Of a stretch of 64,000 nt of DNA, positions 1 through 12,859 are shown one piece after another. Source of the stretch: Garcia nutans (lineage: Eukaryota > Streptophyta > Magnoliopsida > Malpighiales > Euphorbiaceae); assembly GCA_947685225.1 (NCBI GenBank), contig CANTUV010000014.1, forward strand, positions 7,378,001-7,442,000. Direction: 5' to 3'. Each line of letters begins with the position of its first letter. Positions within the stretch are counted from its first letter, which is position 1. The notes below the pieces were generated by a model, which worked only from the letters and a program-made list of their open reading frames with translations, searched no databases and was not told the origin of the DNA. The translations under genes and the position numbers were made by a program.

Positions 1-845
1 TAAATTTATCATAGATACCCATATTCTCACAGGACAACCACATCTCTCCATGTAAATTTCAATATTCACAAAGGGCTATCATGAAGGGGAGCCTTGGTGC
101 AACGGTAAGCGTTGTCGCTGTGTGACTTGAGGTAACGGGTTCAAGTTGTGAAAACAACCTCTTGCAACTGCAAGGGAAGACTGTGTACAAAGATTCAATG
201 GGTCCGATTCTTCCCCGGACCCCGCTCATAGCGAAAGCGTTTGTGCACCGGCTGCCCTTTTACAAAGGGCTATCATCAATGGTATATGTTCTAAGACATG
301 GATAAGATCAGTGAGCCAAAAGTTCTGTTTGTTACAGACAAAGGTGCTCCCTAATAATAAATAGGTGCATGCTCCCCAGCCATCTATTAGTAATCAAGAA
401 CTTACAATTAATTATTGTTATTTTTAATGCCATTTCTGGCTTAAAATAAATAGAGTAGGAAAACTTCTGCTCAAGGCACCAGATGTATCCTTTTCATAGG
501 CTTCTCTAGCCTGTGAATTGAATGGTCCAAACAAAGCAAGCTGATACTCATTAGGAAGAATGATCTCACACTTAAATTATGCAGTCATGATACAGTTGAA
601 TTTTCATTGGATGTTGGCATAAAACATTCCTTTGCCAAGACAAAAAATGCATGTATAGCAATCCTTACTAAAGTGATTGTGATTCTCCAAGTCAAGAATC
701 AGAAAATACCTTACAATCAGAAACAACCAACCACTGTTGTAATATAGTGTTCCAGTGCTAGTTGGAAGTGGTTCAGAAACACTGGAAGCTTACAAATTCA
801 GATCATGAAAATTAATACAATTGGAAGCCTAAAGAAGAGTCTTAC
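1..845 (-). other. Intron of the SDR gene running off the left edge
   Basis: No continuation of the SDR reading frame could be found between the donor at 841-845 and position 1, so this stretch is treated as intron. It contains the SINE at 83-261. The missing C-terminal part of the enzyme should lie to the left. Confidence 0.6.
83..261 (+). mobile_element. Au-like SINE with 15-bp target-site duplication
   Basis: The 179-bp insert starts with GGGAGCCTTGG and ends with CACCGGCTGCCCTTTT, as expected of the plant Au SINE family. Internal landmarks are a tRNA-like promoter (B-box-like GGGTTCAAGTT near 138-148) and the family-typical segment CTTCCCCGGACCCCGC (210-225). It is flanked by exact copies of acaaagggctatcat at 68-82 and 262-276, the target-site duplication of an L1-type retroposition. 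It sits in an SDR intron, in sense on the plus strand and so antisense to the gene. Confidence 0.9.
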
Positions 846-3800
846 ACTGATTTAAGGCAGCCTTGGAGGACCGATAGGAGTGCCAACCTCCTAGATGATT
901 ATCCCCAATGGATCCCACCCTTGCACTTAAATTGGCAACCACTGCAACATCCCTCTGAGTTCCTAAGCCTCCTCCAGCTTTCAGAAGAGGCCACATATGC
1001 TGCAAAACGGAAAACAATAATACTTGGATACATCTGAACCATTGAGCAGAAGAACAGAAAAGAGGCAAGGCAGTGAAAAATCATATTGTTGCATATGATT
1101 TCTAATAACCTTACTCATTGTGTGCCTGCCAATATTTTATTTGAGGATATCTCTGTTAAGAAGCCACTTGTATGTATGATATTATTTATTGGAAATTATA
1201 AATATTTTTATTGACTATTAAATAATGCAGCAAAAACAGACTTAGGAGCTCTCTTAATGCAAGACCACTGCATTTTGTCTTCCAGGCCAATTAAAAGCAA
1301 AGGCTTCTTCCCATATTTTGCTTAATTTATTGAGAAATATACATGATTGGAACATATCTTTGTATATCTCAGTTTCCATCACTCAAAAGAATACTGATTA
1401 CAATGCAGCCAAAGTGAATCTAGAACTGGAAACCATTTCATGGAGTATTAATAACAAAAAGCTATCTCCACATACCTTGATTACTAGAATTGGGCCCACA
1501 GCATTGACCTCATAAGCAAGCATTAATGACGATTTTTCTACTTTGCTCAAGGTTGTTTCTGCACTGGAAACCAAAGAAATTAACTTTATTCCCTTGCTTC
1601 AGTTTGGAGTTTATAGGAAGGTAACTTTTGATTTTATACGTCATAAATATTGCAAATATTAAATCTATTACTCAGCCCCAAATATTTGTGGAATCACTAA
1701 TGCAATATTCCTACCTGGATGTAACACATTTGGTATCGAAAGGATGCCTGAGGCATTAATCAGAAGATTCAAAGAGCCATATTTTTCTTTTATGGACGTT
1801 GCAGATGCCTAACATATAACAATAACGTCAGGTAACTAGAAGAAAAAAAAAGGCTAAACAGTGTTGTGAGTACATATAAGCAGTAAATAATAATTAAGAA
1901 AATAAAATAAACTGGATCCTAAAGAAAATAACTGATGTAATCAATACATCGTATTTTTATCAAGAAGAATTTAAAGGATACAAACTAAAATTTATATTTC
2001 ATGACCTATCCGGCCCTAAAGTGGTGCCAGACTACCAGTATCCAAGTTCCTCCTCTGATTATTAAGAAAGCTAGAAACTTTTGGAGAAAATTAATTTAGG
2101 CAGATGTGAAAAACCACAACTTGGCTCAACTGGTGGCTAAGAAAAAACAACCAAAACGTGAATTTTGCTCTGGTACAGGGCTAGAAAAAGGCAAGAATAG
2201 GAACCAAGAAAGAAGCATTAACCTCTATGGAACTTTCAATGGTCAAGTCCAACTGTAAAATGTTGATGCGGTCAGCAAACTTGTTTTTCAAATCAAGAAG
2301 TCCTATTGCTTTATTAGGATTTCGACAAGTAGCAACAACATGCCCTTTCTCATTCTTTTCCAGCAGTTGTTTAACCTGTATCAAACAGTGAAAAGAAAAA
2401 TCAGTTTGTTCACCTAAGTTCATGGATCCCTGCATCGTTAAATTTAAAAATTTTATAAATAAGAGTTTCTGTGACTTAGAGAGTTAAAATGGTTTGCATC
2501 AAAAGTTAGCTGCAAGCAGTCAAGAATTAGAAAAACTAATTGCTCAAGACAAGGTGATTCTAAGCTACACAAGAATGAGAAGAATAATATGAAATGGAAT
2601 CTGTCTCATTTCCAATGTGACTGCAGCAAAGCATGAAAATAATACTGCAAACATCTGCAGACACGGTTAAACCATTTTAGTGAAGTTCTAAGTTCTAACA
2701 AAACAATGGAACTTAATATGGCTAAGAAAGCTATGAAAAATAATTTGGAATCTCAGTGACTCCAAGGGCTCTGCATTTCAGCATAGGACTCTGAATTACT
2801 ATTTTGGCCACCTTATATGGACCAATAAACTTGATATGCTAACTGAAGCAGCAGTCTGAATCTAGATTGGCACATGAGAACTGGTCTACACCCTTGTGGA
2901 GCTATGGAACACCAAGAACAATATGTACTTTTCTTTCCCCGTATTTAACAATCTATAGGTGAGTTTGTCATGAAGTAATCAGCAAAAGAGCTAGTGGAGA
3001 TCAGGATAGGTTTACATAAGGTTACAAATGAGCAGAGCTCAGGTTTGAAGAGATAAGGCTTAGCTCAAATAATTCAATTTGAGAAATACTTGAAATTGAC
3101 TTGTTTATTTTAAGAAACTCGAGCTCAGCTCATGCTCAACTTGCAGTTAGCTAATTTAACATAGCAAATAACTTGAATATGAGGTTGACTCTTTAGTTCA
3201 AATGAGCCAAGCTTGAGCTCGACTCATTTAAGAAAAACGAGCAATTAAGTATTCAACTTTATTTACAAAAAAAGAGAAAAGAAATTCCAAATAAGAAAAT
3301 AAAATTCTTATAAAAAGAAAAGTCACTTTATTTTTGGTACAGTTGATTCCGACTAGGACTAGAATTTGAGACCTCAGCCCTAAAAACTACTCCAGTACCA
3401 CTGAACCAAAGCTCATTGGTTGCATTTTAGTAAACATATGAACAAAAGAAAAGTACAAACACAAACATGCACACATTATCTCAAACTATTGCTCGCCTCT
3501 TCTATAAATGGGCACTATGTCTTTCCAATGAATCAGAGAGCTAGTGGAGATCAGAATAGGTTTACATAAGGTTACAAATGAGCAGAGCTGAAGTTTGAAG
3601 AGATAAGGCTTAGCTCAAATAATTCAATTTGAGAAATCGGAGCTCGAAATTGGCTTGTTTATTTTAAGAAACTCGATCTCAGCTCATGCTCAACTTGCAG
3701 TTAGCTAATTTAACATAGCAAATAACTTGAATATGAGGTTGACTCTTTAGTTCAAATGAGCCAAGCTTGAGCTCGACTCATTTAAGAAAAATGAGCAATT

Positions 3801-6154
3801 AAGTATTCAACTTTATTTACAAAAAAAGAGAAAAGAAATTCCGAATAAGAAAATAAAATTCTCATAAAAAGAAAAGTTACTTTATTTTTGGTACAGTTGG
3901 TTCCGACTAGGACTAGAATTTTAGACCTCAGCCCTAAAGACTACTCCAGTACCACTGAACCAAAGCTCATTGGTTGCATTTTAGTAAACATATGAACAAA
4001 AGAAAAGTACAAACACAAACATGCACACATTATCTCAAACTGCCGCTCGCCTCTTCTATAAATGGGCACTATGTCTTTCCAATGAATCAGAGAGTAGAAT
4101 TATTATGACACAAGAATTTCATACTATTTCCCACAAATCTTGCACCCATAGGGCACCTTTCGCAGAATTATATCTCAATCTAAATAACAGTGAAAGCATC
4201 ATACACACATAATAGTGGTATACTGACTGAAACTTTTAAGCATGAGTTACATTTCATTGTGCATGGAACTATTGATAATTAGTTTCTGAATTAAATAGTA
4301 CATGCACTTCTTTCTTTTGTGAATTAATTCACATAAAAATTACACTATGCAAAACAATGACAAAAACAGATCCGTATACATATAATTTAAAAAAGAGTTA
4401 AGACATCTGGGAAAAACAAAAGATTAGCTTCCATTTGAGAGTATTCATGAGCATGAAGATGAGCCATTTACTAGTTTATAAGCAACCTAACTGTTGGAAA
4501 TTTTATGCTTGAAACAAGCATAAATGAGCTAGTTTGCCAGTTCAGAAAAGGTACAAATTGTCCATCAATTCCATTCCCCAAAACAATGGTTAAGGCCTCA
4601 TGGACAGTTTAAAGGTGATTACCTAATTTGGCCAGTAATTCGAGAATGATCAACTTGACGAAATCTGCTGATTAAACAGCTGTGCTATTAAAATTATAAA
4701 ATTTATACCCAAGTAAAAAAATACAATCATAATATGGACTAATCAAAATCCTAGACGAGTTGCCGTTTGGAAACAAAACCCGTACTCCACAGGCCTCCTT
4801 GCTCAATTCATGTTCTTGCTTTCTGCAAGTTGTAACATGACAGTTCTTGCCGAGGTCAGTCAACTCTCTCACTAAAATAAGAACACACTTCTTTCAGTGC
4901 AGAAATGAAATACTATGATATTTACCAATCCCAGAAAAATCATCTTAACATGAGGGAGGATTTACTGTTAATATTTTGGTAAATGCAGTGATAGATTTAT
5001 GAAAACCTGAAAGGTAAAAGCATTAAATAAATTCAGTCTATCAACTAAAGGATGATCAGAAAGGGTAGTCCATCATGTAAAAGAGAAAGGGAGTGAAATG
5101 TACCTAAAAAGGGGAAGAAAAAAAGTAGATCATATGACTGCACAAGCTACCAAGACAAAAACAGGAAGCAAAGACAATAAAAAGTAATGAAACTGTTCAA
5201 GAATCAAATACAATAATCAGGGACTGGGAAAACAAATATTCATATCATAGCAAATTAAACAAATTAAAGACATTAGAAACAATAAACAGGAAAATGAACA
5301 AAACGAAACTGACCATGCAGAAAAGAACACCTCATCTAAATTAGAAAAGAACATAAAGGATGATCACAATTCTTCAAAGATGAACAAGTAAAGAAAATTT
5401 TAACACCATCTAATACATTTCCTTTATAACCTTGCTGACTGATTATGGCTATTACCAACAAAGTGAATTGATTTAAATTACAGTGAAAATATAAGAAAAA
5501 GATTCCTTATATTTGGGGAGATCATACATCGCTTGGCTCTACAATCCAGCAATAATTCATTCCCTTAAAACTCACAGTATCATATAACTCATAAAAGACT
5601 TTTCTAATGAATATCAAAGAACTAAGTCCAATATTATAAAAGAAAATTAAAAGAGAGGGAAATATAGCACAGTTTTCAATTCTTATATATGAATTTCCAT
5701 AAGAGTCAAGTACTGTATGCTACTATAATATTTATCAGTTCAATTACCAGGGATGAATCAGATATTCTTCTCGAAAATTATCTCTATGTAATTACAAGAA
5801 AGAAAAAAAATGTTAAGGATATGGAAATCATTAAAATCTAGAAACCCAGAAAATTAATTCATCAAATAAGAAAAAAAAATCCCATTTCAGAAGGAGCCAA
5901 AAAAAAAAGAAGCAAGCATTCAAACAATTAAAAACGAAAGGGGCTTGAAACCACAATTCATAAAGTAAAAAAGAAGAAAAACTCACAAATTCAAGGCCGA
6001 TTCCTCTTGAAGCTCCTTGAACCATGGAAACCCCACCTTCCCATTTGGGGAAAGGAGAAGAAGAAGATGCAGAAAATGCCCTTTTAGCTGAATTCAGAGT
6101 GGCCACTGGAGTGGCCACAAATGCAAGGTAGTTGTTGAGAAGAAAAAGCTTCAT
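846..6154 (-). CDS. Short-chain dehydrogenase/reductase (SDR) gene, five exons, 3' end outside window
   Basis: Exons on the minus strand: 5987-6154, 2223-2375, 1715-1808, 1476-1558 and 846-999, all with GT donors and AG acceptors. They join in frame into 217 residues plus one base; the last donor (GTAAG at 841-845) leads to exon(s) left of the window. SDR hallmarks: the cofactor glycine motif GASRGIG (residues 47-53), an NASG motif (125-128) in place of NNAG, and the catalytic YxxxK as YRSSK (208-212), with a serine upstream in NLSARVGS. Classical SDRs bind NAD(P)H in a Rossmann fold and reduce or oxidise carbonyl/hydroxyl groups; the substrate is unknown here. It resembles the plant C-factor-like SDR family. 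The first ~35 residues are Ser/Ala-rich with few acidic residues, so an organelle transit peptide is possible. The start is the ATG at 6154, the only one upstream of the glycine motif in the same open frame. No break is seen. Confidence 0.9.
3348..3420 (-). mobile_element. tRNA-derived SINE-like head, copy 1
   Basis: The minus strand has TGGTTCAGTGG (3398-3408), fitting the pol III A-box consensus TRGYNNARNNG, followed about 30 bp on by AATTCTAGTCC (3356-3366), a degraded B box. The spacing fits a tRNA-derived promoter. No target duplication or tail was found, and part of it could be an old tRNA pseudogene. Confidence 0.4.
3902..3974 (-). mobile_element. tRNA-derived SINE-like head, copy 2
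   Basis: Second copy of the A-box (3952-3962) and B-box-like (3910-3920) pair, exactly 554 bp from the first. It arose with the tandem duplication and not by a separate insertion. Confidence 0.4.
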
Positions 6155-7380
6155 TTTTTTCAGCTACGACCTTGAGTGCTGAAAAACAGAATCAGAGTCA
6201 GAGATCTGTGAGTCTGATGATAGCATTGAAGCTGTTAAAGTGAAATGTGGGTTACAGGCATATAAATTAGCTCTCAAATGAATCTGCCAACCGCCATGAA
6301 ACTGAAAGACTATTCTAAGAAAAAAGCTCATCCACAGCCTATAAAATGTATCTTAATATGAAAAATTAATTTTAGTTGTGGCTCAATTTAAAATTAAAAA
6401 TAGATCTAATGATATTTTCTTTTTTATTTTTTTCGAACTGAATATTTTCTTTTTGATTGAAATAAAAAAATCCTAATTTTTATGAAAAAAAAAAATGCAT
6501 CATTGATTCCTGTACTTTCCTATATTTTATTATATTGGTGTTTGTATTTTCTTTTTTTTTTGTCAATTAGTTTGGTGTCTCTTTAGTAATATTTATCGGA
6601 GCACTTACTAAACTTTTTTCAATAAACTACATCATATTTTATTGATAAATTAATAACAGTTCTTTTATTATTGTTATTAACTTGATTTGTGACATTTTTT
6701 ATTGTTTATGCTTTAAAAATTATTCATTTTCTCAATTGGATAATATTTAAAAAAAATTATTGTCTTCTTAAGAATTAATTATTTTATTCTTGTAATAAGT
6801 TCTTCATATCATATTTAGAACAAGAAACCTTAAACCACAAAGAATAATTTTATCATCTAATTATTTATAATTTAACGCGGTAATTTTTAACTAAAATTGA
6901 GTCCCACAAATACTAGTCAACATGTTACTTATAATTAAATTAGTTAGAGCAACTAAATTGATATTAATAAGTACAGTTTATTATAATTTACACTAATAAT
7001 ATATTTTTTTTAATTTTTATTAATTACATGCACCCTAGTCGAATATTTTGTATTTTATTGTATAAGTATTATGTCTAAAATAAAATATAGCGTATTTTTA
7101 AAATTTGATGTGCTATTATATGTGCGTAAAAATATATACACACACATATACGAGAGAGAAAAAATGTTTTAGGCATATATTATTGAGTTAAAAAATTATA
7201 TGAAACAAAAATATAAATACTCTTCTGTATTTTATGATGAGAAAATACCAAAATGGTTGTGTGGTTACAAAATTATATTAATTATTATTAAAAAGATTTT
7301 TTGAAAGGAAAAAAAAGTAAATTTTAATTAAACATAAGAATAATACATAACTAAACCAAATGATAAAAACTAAACCCTAG
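6155..7380. other. 5' flank of the SDR gene and AT-rich intergenic DNA
   Basis: The first ~150 bp upstream of the SDR start have mixed composition and probably hold the 5' UTR and promoter, but no TATA box was convincing. From 6360 on the sequence is AT-rich with no coding signal. Confidence 0.5.
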
Positions 7381-7860
7381 TGTAATACTCTGTCCAAGGT
7401 GTGACATCATTTGACAAAATTAGGAAATTTTGAAAACTCATCAATTAAGGAAAAAACCTGAAATTAGAAATAGAAAGTAAGGAAAATCCTAAATGTTGGA
7501 AGTGAAATCTAAGAAGGAACTCTAAAATAGTAAATTTTGGAATTTGAGAAAATCCATAAAGATTTGAGAAATTGGGTACAATTACAAAATCAAGAAAAGA
7601 GATATGGGCTAAAATCTAATAAGGAAAAGTGAAGGACTCATGGGCCGCTCAGCCCAGCCTAATTTGGACTCAAGTGCCAGATAGGACCAAAGACCGTCAG
7701 CTTGCGGGCCATCATGACAGACAGCCCAGCCTGCTAGACCCAGCATCCTGACAAACACATTCACCGTAAATCGGCATTTTAAACTTGGTAATATTTTGTA
7801 ATTTGGCAATTTATGTCCCATTCACAAACGAAATGTATATTTTAGCTTTCCAACAAATAC
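7381..7860 (+). mobile_element. Possible fragment of a Ty3-type LTR
   Basis: Starts TGTAATACTCTG, like the TGTAATACCC start of many plant Ty3 LTRs, and holds a GC-richer patch (7640-7750) unlike its surroundings. No partner LTR, right end or target duplication was identified, so it may be an unrelated repeat. Confidence 0.3.
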
Positions 7861-8954
7861 AAAAAGTGATATGAACTCAATGCAATTAAATTTGTCAATT
7901 TTTTTAAATTAAATTAAAAATTATGGTCTTTAAATACATAAAATTATTTATGGTTCAAAAACTAAATAAATCTAATTTTTAATTGAATTTCTGATATAGT
8001 AAAAATTTTAAATTATTATAATTTGAATCAAATAAAAAATATATAAAAATATAGTCCAAGTTATTAAATTATAATAATTGTAAAAGGGATTATCAATTGA
8101 ATAATCCATAAATATATTCAATTAATATTCTAAATAGCAATTTTATAGTGATTTCATTTAATAGTATTTTTATTTATTAAAATATTTTATTATTTTTAAT
8201 TTTTTTAATTTATTTTTGTCTATTTCATATATACATGTAATATTTTTTTATTTTTTTATAATTTTTAGAAATTAAAATATGTTATTTAATGAAATTAATT
8301 CAAATTTAAAATTAACCATAACATTTCATTTTATTTTAAATCAAATTTGATATAATTTTTAATAAATTAAACTAAATTGAAAATATTAATTTCTCTCGTT
8401 GCTTGAAAATTTTATCTAAAATATTGAAAAATAAATCTCACTTGTTAAATATCAAACATTATAACTTAAAAAAACAAAATAGAAATATAATAAAAATTTG
8501 TGATTTTTTTTTATAAAACGTGATAGTTGATATGTGATTAAGATGGTGTTTGGCCTAACTTAAAAAAAAAAATCAGTTTATAAGCGCTTGGTACTTATAA
8601 GCTAATACAAGCTTTTAAGCATTAAAATTTTTAAGCAATTAGGTATTTGTTTTCAGTATTTATAAGTAACTAATAAACACTTAAAATATTTTTAAAAAAT
8701 AACTTATAAATACTTTTATTGTTAAAATAACTGAAAGAGATATAGGTTATATTTTTAAGAGTATTTATTGAAATATATAGGGACTATATAGCAAATTATT
8801 TAGTCCTCTGTAATATCATCATGACTCTCAAAGTCATGCGCGGTAACAATACCAAATCAAATGTGACGAGTAGTAGTGTCTTAATTATTCTGATAACTAG
8901 AATTCCTATAAATATAAAAAGAACATTCTAGTTCATTCAGAGAGGAGGATAAGG
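7861..8954. other. AT-rich DNA without recognisable genes
   Basis: No open frame with family features on either strand. A stretch near 8545-8760 with repeated TTATAAGC/GCTTATAA resembles short inverted-repeat elements, but both ends could not be placed. Confidence 0.5.
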
Positions 8955-8959
8955 CTAAG

Positions 8960-10972
8960 TGTTGCGCTCTAATTAACACTACTACAAAGCGACAATTCCA
9001 AATATACGAGATAATTATAGCCATGGTAATTGCTCCAAGATCGTCTCACAAGAAAAAAAATTATTTTGTAATAATTTGATTAACAAATAAATTGAAAAGC
9101 AAGAGTGTGATATGTTGGAATGGTGAAAACCAATTTAAATTTAAAAGTAATGTGTGTAAAGGTTATACAAGATTAATTCAATTCTAGGAATGGTATCTAG
9201 GGTTGTATATTAATTTAATCAAAACTTAATTCTCAAATTATCCATTAATATAATATTGTATTTTAATTTATTCCTTGAGTTTAATTAGTAATTACTAATT
9301 CATTAGTTTTCACATTTATGAATTAACAGCAACTAATTATTTTGAAATTGCAAATTAATAAAACCCTAGAATTTATATTTCTAATTCATTCTTAGGGTAG
9401 TTGAATGCATGATTTCAATATCAAATTTCACCTCTCGGTCCTTCATTCAATATCTAGAGATTAATAGGTAGCTAATCTATCAACCTAACATTCAATCCAA
9501 TACAATCAACTAATAACAAGGTCTATTAATGGAAATATCAAATCAAGTCATTTAATCAAATCTACTACAAACCCTAGACAAAAGTATTTTAGCGCATCAT
9601 CATCAATTTAAAATAAACATTTATCTCAATATAAATCAAATCATAATTTTCCATTGAAATAGTAATGTTCTTAACAAACAACAATAATCTAGAAATGAAT
9701 TAAAAGAGAGAATATAAAAATCTCTTTGAAGATGCTAAGAGTTGAACTTCTAGTCTTCCTCATAGCTCCACTTTGAATGTGATGAAGAATTAACAAGCCT
9801 TCTTCAATCAATGGCTCTCCTCTTGAAAGATGAAATGGTAACTCTCTCAAGCCTCCAACTCCTCAATCAAGCTTTCTTCAAACCCTAACCTTCACAAGAG
9901 TTTGCTCACCCAATTTTATTCCAAAAATATTAAGAGTCTTGTCTATGAAAGAAATAGAAGATGAAGATGAAGGTGATGCTCATGGTCTCTCTCAAGAACA
10001 AAAACAAGAGGATGAACTAAGAACAAGATGATAAAAATGGAGAATGGTCTTTTTAATGTTTCCAACGTGTGCCCCCTTCACTCTCTCTTCCAATCATGTA
10101 TTTTTAATTGCCAATTGCTTTTTCAACTCACCTCACTCCCATTTGTCCCCTCCTTTTTCCTTTTTTAAATCTTTCATTCCATAAAATAAGTCACCTATTA
10201 CATCTTTTATCATTTCTTTTCAAAAGAAAATGCATGTTGTCTCCCACTTATCCCTTAACTCATGTAAAATAATTTAAAGTTGTCACATGAGACACGACCA
10301 AGTCTTAAGTGACTTGGCCGTGTCACTTATTCTTCTTGGGACATGGCCAAGCCTTGAGGCCGTGTCCATAGCTGCCCATATTTCTTCTTCTTTTTTCAGG
10401 TGTGACACGGCCAGTGGCTTAGCCATATCTTCTGCTTGTGTTCACCTCTGCCATTTTCTTCTTCTTTTCCTTATTTTGTTCATCAAGTGAGACACGGCCA
10501 AGACCTTGACTATGTCATGTGACACGACCAGTGGCTTGGCCGTGTCTCTTGAATATGTTCTCTCCTGTATCTCTTATTGCTCTTCTCTTTGCTTTGTTCT
10601 TCAAGTGAGACAAGGCCAAGACCTTGGTCGTGTCATGGGACATGGCCGGTGGCTTGGCCATGTCTCTTGAATGTGTCAGTCTCTGTCCAAATTCTCTAAG
10701 GGACACGGCCAAGCCAATTTGACCTGGCTGTGTCTTGTGAGTGTATCATGTTTTATTGTCTTGGATAAAGAGACACGGCCAAGCCATGAAATGTCTTAGC
10801 CATGTCTCATACTTTTCACCTTCTTTAATGCATCAAATTGAATTAAAGCTCCATTGTTTTATTCTTTAACCTGGATCAAATACTTCAAACAAACTTAAGC
10901 ATAAATTTAAAGAAACATCAATCGAAAGCCAATAAATTACCCTAAAAATACATACACAAATGATCAAAAACA
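8960..10972 (-). repeat. 3' LTR of the Athila/Tat-like element
   Basis: 2013 bp; plus-strand ends are TGTTGCGCTC and CAAAAACA. It matches 13759-15803 throughout with scattered substitutions and small indels, so the insertion is fairly old. It holds a GACACGGCC palindrome cluster (10285-10810). Confidence 0.88.
10285..10810. repeat. Cluster of GACACGGCC/GGCCGTGTC palindromes in the 3' LTR
   Basis: About eight imperfect inverted repeats built from GACACGGCCAAG and its complement CTTGGCCGTGTC are spread over ~525 bp, separated by pyrimidine-rich spacers. In the element's own orientation they lie in the first third of the LTR, where U3 promoter/enhancer sequence is expected. A regulatory role is an inference. 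Confidence 0.75.
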
Positions 10973-12197
10973 AATTAAAACAAGAAAAATTTAGTTAAGT
11001 TCAAGAGTTATGAGGATGTATCAAGACTCCTATTTTCTTAAATCCACAATCATTATCAAATTAAGCAATACCAATACTCATGTAATTTTGTAGTTTTTCA
11101 TGCATAACCAATGTTGTCACTCCCTTGCCACTCTTTAAAATGTTTTAGTAAGGTAGTGTTTATACTCATAACATTCAATGAACGATTATCACCATAAGCT
11201 TGCTTATCAATCAAACCTCCACCACTTAATTACAATCAAGCATCAATCATAAGGTCTTTCATTTGGTTGTAATGGGGTATGACATTTGAAAATGTGAGTT
11301 TATTCACTAAGTTCTAGAACACTTTAAGATTGAAGTAAACAACATAATACAGCCGATCAATCCCAAAACACCTACCTCTTGACATTAAGGAGCTTTTCAA
11401 GGAAACTCACTTATTAAATTTTGCAATGATCATTGCCAAACTTATTCCAACCCTACGAAAAAGAATAACAACTTCTATTATTTTGATTTTTCTCTCTTTA
11501 TTTATTTATTTAATCAAAATAGAGTTTGCAGCTAAAAAATATAATACTTTAGAATTTTAAACCCACTAAATTTAACCACACACTTTATTTAACACAACAT
11601 TCAATCATAAATGCTCTTAAAATGCTCTTGACCTAATGAAAGGATAATAGTTAAAACAACAAGATTCAAGCTAATGGTGTTAAGAAAAAAAATAAAATTA
11701 GCTCAAAATTAGCTAACTAAGGTCGAATATAAGGTTGGTCTTTTTAATCCAAAATGGGTTTACCTAATTGCCTTAATTATATTTATGCCTAAATAAAATT
11801 TTTATATAGTCTTAAAATGCATGCCAAAGCAAGTTCTAGCAATTCATCAATCAAAGATATTTATACACAATAAAGAATAATAAGTTAATATCCAACTTAA
11901 TAGGCTCAATTCCTCACTAGTTTAAAGGTGATACAAAGAATAACCATCAAAATTGACAATAAGCACCAATTCTAATCAATTCTCAAATTCATGCTTTAAA
12001 AATTCAAAGGTCATCTATCAAAAATCTTATAACAATTGAACTTTTCAAAATTCATTTATTCAAAGAAAAATATTAACTAAACTTAAACAAAGATTAGTTG
12101 AAAGTAAAAACTACACCCCACACTTAAAGATTCATATTGTCCCCAATGTGAGCATGCATAAATTAAAAGAGAAGAGTTTAGATGAAATCTAATTTCA
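10973..12197 (-). other. Non-coding 3' interior of the Athila/Tat-like element
   Basis: 1.2 kb between the RT remnant and the 3' LTR, AT-rich, with no open frame. I could not find a purine-rich tract on the minus strand next to the LTR at 10973, so the polypurine tract is lost or unrecognisable. Confidence 0.6.
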
Positions 12198-12850
12198 TCA
12201 TTCCCATATGAGATATGAAGTGCTCCTTCCATCCTTAATGAATTTATCACCCATGTTTGAAAAAATAAATAGCATGCAACTCCAAAAGGTACCCAGTGTA
12301 TTGCAAAGCCTAAATAGCGTCCTTTGAAAAGTAAATGTCCAAAGGAAACATGTGAAGGTTGTCTTGAAGTGATCCTCCAATGCTATAAGAACTTGGTAAA
12401 AACCTTTTTCAGTCTGCAACATGGTTATATTCATTTTTTGCTCTTCCTCACCACCGAGAGTGGAAGAGATTATCATTAATTGCATACTATTCTCCCTAAC
12501 CAAAATGTATTTCAAAATTTTTGGAGTCTTTTTAAGATCAACCAAGTTTGGTTGAATCTCTTTCTCATCCTCTTTAGCAATCTGAAGTCCCCTCTCAACA
12601 ACCTCAACATTTAAGATTAATTTGCACTCTTCAATTTCTGAATTAAAAATTTCAGGCTCTACTTCTAAGGTCATGGCCATCTCAAGCTTATCTTCACTAT
12701 CTTCTTTGGAGGGCATGTCATAGATTTCAGAAAGTTGCTTACCTTGCTTCTCATCCTTCAATCTACTTGGGAATGGAATTGGTGTCATATAAGGATTTGG
12801 AGGCTCATGCAAATTTGGTGAGGTTGATGCTTTCAAATTCTTCTCCTCCT
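12198..12850 (-). pseudogene. Athila/Tat pol remnant: pre-RT linker fused to an RT fragment
   Basis: Open for about 210 codons. The N-terminal part (PPNPYMTPIPFPSRLK, then LKYILVRENSMQLMIISS) matches the linker before reverse transcriptase in Athila-type polyproteins. From about residue 145 it reads GFYQVLIALEDHFKTTFTC and on to LCNTLGTFWSCMLFIFSNM, corresponding to RT fingers/palm around the usual FGLCNAPATFQ block. Protease, the first part of RT, the YxDD active site, RNase H and integrase are missing. The open frame thus results from an internal deletion joining two distant parts of pol and cannot encode an active enzyme. Confidence 0.75.
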
Positions 12851-12859
12851 CTGGTTGAC

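Larger units (their letters stand above)
2987..4094. repeat. Tandem duplication, two copies of about 554 bp
   Basis: 2987-3540 and 3541-4094 align end to end with few differences (for example ctagtggagatca at 2991 and 3541, and ccaatgaatcagagag ending at 3540 and 4094). Each copy holds AGCTC/GAGCTC-rich sequence and a tRNA-like segment. It lies wholly within the first SDR intron. Confidence 0.9.
2376..5986 (-). other. Large first intron of the SDR gene
   Basis: 3.6-kb intron between donor GTGAGT (5981-5986) and the acceptor at 2376. Apart from the tandem duplication at 2987-4094, I see no coding signal in it. Confidence 0.75.

Noticed and set aside
8545..8760. Possible MITE starting near GGTGTTTGGCC with TTATAAGC phrases
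   Set aside because: No matching inverted end or target duplication could be found to the right, so the boundaries are not supported.
10287..10712. Short open frames across the palindrome cluster
   Set aside because: They follow the repeats on both strands and are explained by the repeated GACACGGCC units inside an LTR.
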